A DNA stretch of 64,000 nt. It comes from Actinacidiphila alni (lineage in GTDB: Bacteria; Actinomycetota; Actinomycetes; Streptomycetales; Streptomycetaceae). A program made the translations under genes and the position numbers. Shown piece by piece: positions 17,558 through 25,700 of the stretch. Every line of letters starts with the position of its first letter. Positions within the stretch are counted from its first letter, which is position 1. The stretch spans positions 124,001 through 188,000 of the forward strand of contig NZ_FONG01000017.1 in NCBI RefSeq assembly GCF_900112845.1. Direction: 5' to 3'. The notes beneath the pieces are model-generated. The model ran no database searches. It worked only from the letters and a program-made list of their open reading frames with translations, and had not been told where the DNA came from.

Positions 17558-20059
17558 ATGGCCTCCCCTGCGCAGAGCGCGCGCACCGACGCCGCCGCCC
17601 CCGAGATCGCCCGTACGGACGAGGCCGGTACGGCAAAGGCCGATGCGGACGAGATCCGACCGGACGAGGGCCTCCTCGCCGAGGTGAACCGACGGTTGGC
17701 CTCCTCCGGACTGGGCGACGCGGTCCGGACACTGGTCTCGGACGCACTGGCCGTCGTGGCGACGGGCACCGACGGCCACGGCGGATCCCCCGCAAAGGGA
17801 GCCGTGTTGAAGTCCGTCACCGTGCAGGGCTTCCGGGGCATCGGACCGGCCCGCACGCTCGATGTCCCGCCCGGCCCCGGCCTGACCGTCGTCACCGGAC
17901 GCAACGGCAGCGGAAAGTCCAGCTTCGCCGAGGGCATCGAGGTGGCCCTCACTGGTGCCAACCGCCGGTGGCTCGGCGACGACGGCAAGCCGGCGCACCC
18001 GGTCCAGCAGCGCGGCTGGCGCAATCTGCATCACCCTCGGGAGCCGCGGATCGATCTGGAGATCCTCGTGCCCGGCCGGACGGCCCCGCTCACCGTCACG
18101 CGTACGTGGGCGGGAGAGACGTTCACGGACTCGCAGAGCCGCGTCGCGGGCCTCAGCGCAGAACCGGCGTCCGTTTCCGCCCTCGGTTGGGACGAAGCGC
18201 TGCACACGTTCCGCCCGATCCTGTCGTACAGCGAACTCGGTCAGATGATGACCGCCAAGCCGGTCCGCATGTACGACGCCCTCGCCACGATCCTCGGTCT
18301 CGGACCGCTCTCCGCCGCCCGGCAGCACCTGGCCGAGCGGGAGAAGACGCTTGCCCAGCCCGGCAAGCGCGCCAAGGCAGCACTGGAGGAACTCCGGACC
18401 GTCCTCGCCGCCACGGACGACGACCGGGCGCGCGCGGCCGCCGCCGCGCTGGCCGCGCCCGTCGATCCGGAGAGGGTACGGGAGGTCCTGGCGGGCACGC
18501 GGGCCGCGGATTCGGCCGAACTGGCCCGGCTGCGACGCCTGGCGGACCTGGACGGCCCCGACCCGGTCGCTGTCACCGCCGCGGCGGAGCGGCTGCGTAT
18601 CGCTGCGACCGCCGCTGACGATGCCCATCTTTCCGACGCCGGTGACGCCCGTGCCCGTGCCGATCTGCTCGACCGCGCGCTCCTGCACCACCAGCGGCAC
18701 CGTACTGACGCCTCATGTCCGGTGTGCGGCGAGGCACGGCTCGACGAGGCGTGGGCCGCTCGGGCCGCCGAACAGATCGAGATTCTGCGCGAGGAGGCCG
18801 CGGCCGCCGAAGTGGCAGCGAGCCGGCTGCGGTCCGCGCGGGGTGGTTTGCTCGCGCTGATCGGGGGCCCGCCGGTATATCTGCCCGACGCGATGCGTCC
18901 GATGTGGGAGACATGGACGGCCTGTCGGGAGATCTCGGGCGCGGACGTACTCGCCGCCTCTGCGGAGAAGGCGGCCCAGGAGCTGGCGGAAGCCTGCCGT
19001 CAGGTGCGCGCCCAGGCCGAACAGGAGCTGGCCGCGCAGGACGAACGCTGGCTGCGCGTCGTGCCGCAGCTCGCGGAGTGGCTGCGGGACTACGACGCGG
19101 CTGCCGCGGCGAAGGAACTCATCGTCCGGGTCAAGGCAGCGCTGGAGTGGCTGAAGGATGTGCAAGCGGACCTGCGGGGCAGCCGCATGCGCAATGTCGC
19201 GGAGACCGCCGGGATGATCTGGCGGCTCCTGTGCCAGGAAAGCAGCGTTTCGCTGGGCAGCATCGAGCTGAAGGGGTCGGAGCGCTACAACGGCCGGAGT
19301 CTGGAGCTCGACGTCACCGTGGACGACGTGGAGGCGCCCGCGCTGAGCGTGGTCAGCCAGGGTGAACTCTTCTCGCTGGCGCTGGCCTTGTTCCTGCCCC
19401 GGGCGACCGCGGCGGACAGTCCGTTCGGCTTCGTCGTCATCGACGACCCGGTCCAGTCGATGGACCCGCGCAAGGTGGAGGGGCTGGCCAAGGTGCTGGC
19501 CGCTGTCGCCGCGACCAGGCAGGTCGTCGTGTTCTCGCACGACACCCGCCTCGCGGACGTCCTCCGCTACCACCGGATCCCGGCCACGGTACTCGGCGTG
19601 ACGCGTCACGACCGCTCTGACGTGGAGGTTCACCCCGCCGGCGATCCGGTCGAGGCGGCCCTCGGCGACGCACGGCAAGCGGTCAGGGACCTCTCGTCCG
19701 AGCCCGATGTCCTGGCGGAGGTTCTGCCCGGACTGTGCCGTGTCGCGCTGGAGGCCGCTTTCCACGAGGTGGTCATGCGGCGGGCCTTCGGCCCGGGTAC
19801 GACACTGCGGGAGGCGCTGAAGATCGAGGAGGACGTCGACGGTTCCGGGAAGCTCGTGCAGCTCGCTGCACTCGCCCTGTTCGGTGAGCGCCGCTCTACC
19901 GGCGCGGTGTACGCCGAACTCACCCAGCGGCTCGGGCGAGAGGCTTCCGATCTGGTGAGCTGGTGCAATCGCGGCTCCCATACGGCCGTCGACGTGCGCC
20001 GGCCCATGGCGCAGGTGGACCGCACACGGCGCGTGGCCGAGAACGTGAGGTCCCTGTGA
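17558..20059 (+). CDS. Zinc-hook SMC/Rad50-like ATPase
   Basis: The product is 833 aa. Walker A GRNGSGKSS lies at about 114-122 after FRGIGPARTLDVPPG. A coiled-coil-like Ala/Glu/Arg-rich section follows, interrupted at 387-391 by CPVCG, the CxxC of a Rad50-type zinc hook. A second helical section is followed by the signature SQGELFSLALALFLPR, Walker B VVIDDPVQSMD (about 626-636) and an H-loop VVFSHDTR. The extra C-terminal ~190 residues (after HPAGDPVEAALGDARQAVRDL) form a helical domain absent from plain Rad50/RecF. The following gene overlaps its stop (GTGA), so the two products are made together. It resembles defence ATPases such as RloC, Lamassu LmuB and ABC-3C, but I cannot assign it to one of them. 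Confidence 0.85.
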   Translation: MASPAQSARTDAAAPEIARTDEAGTAKADADEIRPDEGLLAEVNRRLASSGLGDAVRTLVSDALAVVATGTDGHGGSPAKGAVLKSVTVQGFRGIGPARTLDVPPGPGLTVVTGRNGSGKSSFAEGIEVALTGANRRWLGDDGKPAHPVQQRGWRNLHHPREPRIDLEILVPGRTAPLTVTRTWAGETFTDSQSRVAGLSAEPASVSALGWDEALHTFRPILSYSELGQMMTAKPVRMYDALATILGLGPLSAARQHLAEREKTLAQPGKRAKAALEELRTVLAATDDDRARAAAAALAAPVDPERVREVLAGTRAADSAELARLRRLADLDGPDPVAVTAAAERLRIAATAADDAHLSDAGDARARADLLDRALLHHQRHRTDASCPVCGEARLDEAWAARAAEQIEILREEAAAAEVAASRLRSARGGLLALIGGPPVYLPDAMRPMWETWTACREISGADVLAASAEKAAQELAEACRQVRAQAEQELAAQDERWLRVVPQLAEWLRDYDAAAAAKELIVRVKAALEWLKDVQADLRGSRMRNVAETAGMIWRLLCQESSVSLGSIELKGSERYNGRSLELDVTVDDVEAPALSVVSQGELFSLALALFLPRATAADSPFGFVVIDDPVQSMDPRKVEGLAKVLAAVAATRQVVVFSHDTRLADVLRYHRIPATVLGVTRHDRSDVEVHPAGDPVEAALGDARQAVRDLSSEPDVLAEVLPGLCRVALEAAFHEVVMRRAFGPGTTLREALKIEEDVDGSGKLVQLAALALFGERRSTGAVYAELTQRLGREASDLVSWCNRGSHTAVDVRRPMAQVDRTRRVAENVRSL

Positions 20060-20445
20060 ATTCCGCCGATCGGCTGTCCAGGGTGGATGCACTTCTCGGT
20101 ATCGCGGTGGATGGGGCGGCGGCGGCAATCCCGGGCGGCCCGGGAGACGTCAGCGCGCCCCATAACCGCGCCGCCGCCTTCCTCCTTCGGCGAGCGTTGG
20201 AGGACCGGCTGGACTCCATCCTCGGCGCCCGGCACCCCGTCCTCCTTCGGTGCGCCGCCCGGACCCGCATCGCCTGGCTCGCGCAGCACGTCGGCACGGC
20301 TTCCGCCGGCCGGTACGCCACCACGTGGCACTGCCTCAGCCTGGCCTGCCACTACCACCGCTCGGTGCTGCCTCCGACGCGGGCGGAGCTGCGCGGATGG
20401 CGGGATGACGTGGCGGCGGTTCTGCGGGAGCTGCCGACGCCCTGA
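20056..20445 (+). CDS. Small helical partner of the Rad50-like ATPase
   Basis: The product is 129 aa from a GTG that overlaps the ATPase stop codon (GTGA), giving strict translational coupling. The sequence is helical with no recognised motif. It begins NSADRLSRVDALLGIAVDGAAAAIPG and continues with NRAAAFLLRRALEDRLDSIL and a His/Cys-containing WHCLSLACHYHRS segment. That composition, size and coupling suit an obligate subunit, like the middle components of some ABC-ATPase defence systems. No enzymatic motif is seen. Confidence 0.7.
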   Translation: MNSADRLSRVDALLGIAVDGAAAAIPGGPGDVSAPHNRAAAFLLRRALEDRLDSILGARHPVLLRCAARTRIAWLAQHVGTASAGRYATTWHCLSLACHYHRSVLPPTRAELRGWRDDVAAVLRELPTP

Positions 20446-20753
20446 ACGCTGTTGAACGGCCACGAACCCCGTGGCCGTCGGCGAGCGGCGCACGCCGCAC
20501 GCAGGCGACGCGCACAAGGTCGTCTGCCACTCAGCGCTTTGCCGGGACCGTCAGCTCCCTGTGAGGAACGCGCGCCGGGGCATCAACATGCGGGAGGCCG
20601 CGGCGGTCGCAACGTCACCGTTCTCCATGGCACTGCCGACTCGGACGCAAACCTGTGTTGCGTCATTGACCCGCGCAATTATTGCCGAGATAGTTTGATA
20701 ACGCACCCTTCATCGTAAACTTGAGTTCAGGCACACTCGACGCCAACCGAGTT
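20446..20753. other. Convergent intergenic region, no gene found
   Basis: These 308 bp lie between two convergent genes. The half near 20640-20760 is A/T-rich for this genome. No convincing hairpin terminator, small ORF with a ribosome-binding site, or repeat was seen. Confidence 0.4.
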
Positions 20754-22673
20754 CTAAAATCCCCTAACCCCAAGTCCTTTACGTGGGACCGAAGAGGGAA
20801 AGTGAGCGGACTCCTCGGCGCGTTCTGCGGGAATAACGCTTACGTTGGCGTCGGCTTCAACTAGTTGCCCGGCCGACGGCCAGATTGTCAGAGCAAGCGA
20901 CGCAAGGTACGCGCCGCGCTCCCGGATACGGTGCTCGTCCCAGGACACCGCCCAACCCTCGGCAGCCACGGTCGGTGGAGCATTGAGCAGCGTGCCGTGG
21001 GTGAGGCGGAGCAGACTGTGCTCTCCCAGCCAACGTTTCTTGTCTTCCCAACCCATATTGCCGAGAGCCGGGTTCAGGCGGGCAGTGACCAGGGTGAGGT
21101 TGCCCAGGGTGTGGACGAGTTCGTGGCGATCGGCACCTTCCGTGGCGTCGTCCTCCAGCACGGGCCAGTTTTCCTCCCAGCTCTGCGGCATGACGTGCTC
21201 AATGGTGAGCTTCGCACCGAAGTGCTCGCCGACAGGCACGGTGAGCTGTTCGGTGTGCCCGGTACGGAGTTCGTCCTCAAGGCCCTCAAGAAGGATGCGG
21301 ACCCGATGCCGATAGAGGCGGGCGTAGATAGGGTCCTGCTCCAGAGCGGCCTGAAACGCGGCATCGGTCGGCCATTCACGGTGCTGTCCCTGCATCGCAC
21401 GGAGAGCGTCGATGATCAGTACGTCGGCCCGCTCGGGCTGCTGCGAGGCAGCGGCGACAAGATCGCGGAACACGTGGTTGTAGTCCCGGTTGCTCAGGTT
21501 GAGGACGGCACGGCGGACGATATAGCTGTCGATGGCCCTAATGGCTCGCTGCCGCCGCTCAGGCGGCAGTACGGCGTCACCGAGCCCGTAAAGGAACAGC
21601 AGAAGGGGCATGGGGGTGGAGGTCTGCAGGACCTTCATCCTGTACAGGAACCTGCCCTCGACGCCGTCGAGCGGATGCTGGTCGATCTGGTCGTAGATCT
21701 CGGCATACTGTGCCAGCTCCGCGAAGACGTCTTCTGTGGCTGGAGCATCTGACCGCAGCCAGTGCTCGAACTCCTTGAACAACGCGGAGGACGTGAATTC
21801 GCGGCGAGTCCTCATGGTGAGCCAGTAGGTGAGGAAGACATCGAGGCGGCTGCGGGTGATGCGCCCTGTGGTCTGTTCCACCCGCCACTCCGCCTGGTCG
21901 AACGGAGACCAGTAGGTCTTGTAGAGCCGGTCGACGTCGGCGCCGGCGTGCTCGGCGTCGCGGAAGAGAAGGTTCTTCACCAGATCCGCATGCTCCAGTG
22001 GTGTGCCACGGCTGTTGAGCGTCTCGAACACGACCTGGGCGTCGTCGTGCTCCTCCAGATCGATGATGACAAGGCGTAACTGCTCCCGCATCGTCTGGAC
22101 CAGGGCGTCGAGACGATCTGCCGGCTCGGCCGCTTCTGCCACCCAGGTGTCGATCTCCTCCCGGAAGTAGCTCACCGCCTGGGCCAGGACCCCGGCGCCG
22201 CCCTGTCCGCTCATGACGGCCCGGAACTGGTCCCGATCCGCGTTAGTGGGCCAGACCTTGTATCGGTGGTCCGGGTGCTGACCGATGTCGAACAGGTCCT
22301 CGTCGTTCTCGAGAAACTTGCCCAGCAGACGTACGGAGCGCTCGTGATCCATCCCGGCAGCGGACAACCGGGCGGCGTACAGGAAGAGTTGCAGGGTCGT
22401 GAGCCGCTGCTGCCCGTCAATGACCTGCCGGGTCTCCAGATTCGATGACAGGTACGGCGTCTTGTCGAACACCACCGCACCCAGAAAGTGCGGCGCCACG
22501 GTATCCCCGCTGTCGCCCGCTCGCTCCGTCCGCTCGATCACCCGACGGATGTCCTCCCACAGCGCCGTCCAGTTCTCGTCCCTGTTCCAGACATACGGTC
22601 GCTGGAACAGCGGCACCGTGTACCGCACGTCCTTGCCGAAGATCCGCCGCAAGTCGACCGTATCCGCCTTCAC
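20754..22673 (-). CDS. GmrSD-type DUF262-DUF1524 nuclease
   Basis: The product is 639 aa from GTG 22673, preceded by AAAGGGG 6-8 nt upstream; the apparent longer frame back to 22859 overlaps the preceding gene and lacks a ribosome-binding site. The N-terminal DUF262 domain opens with the partner motif VPLFQRPYVWNRD and carries DGQQRLTTL (about 86-94), the ParB/sulfiredoxin-like nucleotide-binding loop, and TLNSRGTPL (about 218-226). The C-terminal DUF1524 domain carries the HNH-like IEHVMPQSW (491-499) followed by HTLGNLTLV and LGN. Single-chain GmrSD proteins are modification-dependent (type IV) nucleases that attack glucosylated or otherwise modified phage DNA. It is 101 bp downstream of the DUF4011 gene on the same strand and probably co-transcribed. 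Confidence 0.9.
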   Translation of the reverse strand: MKADTVDLRRIFGKDVRYTVPLFQRPYVWNRDENWTALWEDIRRVIERTERAGDSGDTVAPHFLGAVVFDKTPYLSSNLETRQVIDGQQRLTTLQLFLYAARLSAAGMDHERSVRLLGKFLENDEDLFDIGQHPDHRYKVWPTNADRDQFRAVMSGQGGAGVLAQAVSYFREEIDTWVAEAAEPADRLDALVQTMREQLRLVIIDLEEHDDAQVVFETLNSRGTPLEHADLVKNLLFRDAEHAGADVDRLYKTYWSPFDQAEWRVEQTTGRITRSRLDVFLTYWLTMRTRREFTSSALFKEFEHWLRSDAPATEDVFAELAQYAEIYDQIDQHPLDGVEGRFLYRMKVLQTSTPMPLLLFLYGLGDAVLPPERRQRAIRAIDSYIVRRAVLNLSNRDYNHVFRDLVAAASQQPERADVLIIDALRAMQGQHREWPTDAAFQAALEQDPIYARLYRHRVRILLEGLEDELRTGHTEQLTVPVGEHFGAKLTIEHVMPQSWEENWPVLEDDATEGADRHELVHTLGNLTLVTARLNPALGNMGWEDKKRWLGEHSLLRLTHGTLLNAPPTVAAEGWAVSWDEHRIRERGAYLASLALTIWPSAGQLVEADANVSVIPAERAEESAHFPSSVPRKGLGVRGF

Positions 22674-22774
22674 GGACCGCCCCTTTCGTCCAAGATTCCG
22701 CTGTTCACGGTATCGACTTACCAGCTGCCGGCGTTGGCAGTTGACCAAGCCGGCAGCTCGGTCTCGTGTCCGTG

Positions 22775-25700
22775 TCAGTCCCGCACATGCCGGATGCGGA
22801 CATGGCTGCGGCCGCCTCGGCCGTCGGTGTACTCGACGCGGGTACCCGCCTCGCGCCACAGCAAGGCGGCGCCGAGCTCGGTGAACGGGCTCAGAACCTG
22901 GATGCCGTCAACGGACGGCCGTTGGGAGGTGATCTCGTACTCCTCGACGGCGTCGGTGCCGTCGAAGATCAACCCGACTAACCTGCCGGGGGCCACCACC
23001 GTGCGGCCGGAGGTCCGCTGCGCCGTGGGCACGGCCTGGAGCACCCTCTGCAAGTACCCGGCCCGCTCTTCGAGCTGCTCCCGGCGCTTGTCACGCTTGC
23101 GCCGGCTGTCGTCCGCTTCACGCGGCACGGGTAGTTGCAAGTCGGCCAGAGCCGCGCGGATTTGAGTCAGCTCGTGTGTGAGGCGCTGGCGCGATGTACC
23201 CGCGAGAGCGGTGATGGGAAAGGCCTCCCGTGTCACCGAGGCGGCTGGACCGGTGTGAGGGGTGCCAACCGGCGGACGGACGGGGGAGCGACGGCGCACC
23301 GATCCGCTCGCGGATTCACCGTTGGACCGTGCGGTCGCCGCGGAGACTTCCGGCAGAACCAACCCTTGGGGGGCCGTCGTCGTGGTGTGTTCGATGGGCC
23401 GGATGACCGGGGCGGCCGGCACGACAGCACGCGCTATCGCGCTTTCGACCGCCGTACGCAGCCGGGACTCGGCTCCGGGCCGGTCGCGGTACCAGTCGGT
23501 GCCCCAGATGCGGTGGAGCTCCCAGCCGAGGCCCCGCAGTACGCCTTCTCGGAGCCTGTCGCGATCTCGTGCCGCCTTCGACGAGTGGTACATGGCGCCA
23601 TCGCACTCGACGCCGAGCACAAAACGCCCTGGAAGCTCGGGGTGGCGGATGCCGAGATCGATGCGGTAGCCGGCAACTCCGACCTGTGGCTGTACGTCGT
23701 GTCCCAGCTTTTGCAGAACGGCGAGCACCGACTCCTCGAACGGACTCTCCGGCTGTGCATCTCCGTCCACCGCCGATGGGGCCAGGGCCGCCAGGCCGCT
23801 CTGGGCGTACCGGAGGTAGCGCTGAAAGTATCGGAAGCTCTCGCTGGCGGTCTCCCGCATCTGCCCCGGGTCGAAGGAGGCAATGACCTCCATCCGGTAG
23901 CGGGCCCGAGTCGCGGCGACGTTGAGGCGGCGCCACCCGTCGGGCTTGTTCATCGGGCCGAAGTTCATGGAGAACTTGCCCTTCGCGTCCGCCCCGTACC
24001 CGACGGACATGATCATCACATCGCGTTCGTCGCCCTGGACGCTCTCCAGATTCTTCACGAAGAAGCCGTCCAGTCGGCCCTCGGAGAAGCTGTCGTCGAG
24101 GTCGGGCCTGGCGCGTCGGGCGGCGTCCACCGCATCCTGGATCGCCACCGCCTGTGGCTGCGAGAGTGCGACCACGCCCAGTGACTTGCCTTTGCGGGTG
24201 GTGAAGTGGTGGATCACGCGCCTGGCGACCTCGGCGGCCTCACCGGGGTTGTCCCGTGCCGCGCCGCCGGACCGGTAGACGCCCTCCGTCGCGCGGAAGA
24301 ACGCGACACCGACATCGTCTCCCTCGGCGTGGGCGCCGGGGAAGGTGGTCATCGACTCCTTGTAGAACTCGTGGTTGCTGAAGGCGATCAGGGCTTCGTG
24401 GCGGCTGCGGTAGTGCCATCGCAGCGACAGGCTGGGAAGCAGACCGCTCGCTTTGCACATGTCGAGCACGGAATCGAACCGCTCGGGCAGCTCGTCGTCT
24501 TCGGCGTCCGCGTCGTCATCACCGGTCGAGGAGAAGAAGGATGTCGGGGGCAGTTGCTTCTGGTCGCCCGCGACGATGAGCGAACGTCCGCGGTAGACGC
24601 AGTTCACAGCGTCCTGAGGGAGGACCTGTGACGCCTCGTCGAAGATCACGACGTCGAAGTCGATGTCCGCCGGCAGGAAGCGGCTGACGGTCAGAGGACT
24701 CATCATGAAACACGGCTTGATCAGCCGCACGGTGTCGCGAGCCGTGTTGAGCAGCTCCCGTACCGGCTTGTGCCGGGTCTTCTTCTCTCCCTCTCGGCGG
24801 ATCAGCACCGCGCCGGGGTTGGTCACTGTCCGGGGCCTACGTGCGTCACATGCGTGGATGACCCGAGCGCGTGCATGATCGGTGAGCTTGGCGTCCAGCT
24901 GCTGGAACCGCTTCACCAGTCCGTCGCGATCCACGGAACGTGTCGTCGCCAACCGTTTGTCCACGCTCAATTGCTCGTCCACCCAGGCCCGCAGCACTGC
25001 TCGTACCACTACTCGGGGAAAGTCGTCGGGCGCGACGCTGCGGCGCACCGCACGGTCGACCAGGTCGCCCAGGCTCAGCCCGTCGAGGACGCTGCGTCCC
25101 TCGTCATAGGCACGCCACTCGTCCGGACCGCCTCGATCGGTGCCCAGGACGTCGAGCGCCTGCCTCGCGGCATCGGCGCTCCGCCGCAACGCGGCACGAA
25201 GGGAATCCGCCCTCGCCGCACGGAACAGGCCGACCAGACCCTCGGAAGTTTGGGACCACCTTCGTTCTGCGGTCTCCAGCTCGGGATCGGCGTCGGCTTC
25301 GAAGAGGATCTCGGCGGCCGCAGTTCCCAACACTGCGCTTCCGTCCATGCCACAGGCAGTACGGAGATCGGCGACCCACGCGACGGCCGCCGTAAGCGCG
25401 GTCCCGTCAGTCGCACGACCCTCGTAGAGGCCACCGAGCAGCTTCCGATCGGCATCCGCTGTGGACTCGAAGGCAGCGGACGCGGATCGCGCGTCCCGCA
25501 CCCTCTGTACTGCGGCGCGGGATGCGGAAAGCGTCCACGCACCTGAAGCGAGATCCCCACCGCCCCCCGCCGCCGCGGTCTGCTCAACGACGCGGATGAG
25601 CGGTTCCGCCGCCCGCAGCGGCGCGAGATGTGCGCGACTCCAGGCCGCGGCCGCAAGCAGGCTGCCGGCTTCCAGCTCGTACGAAGGCCCGGGAGTCGGT

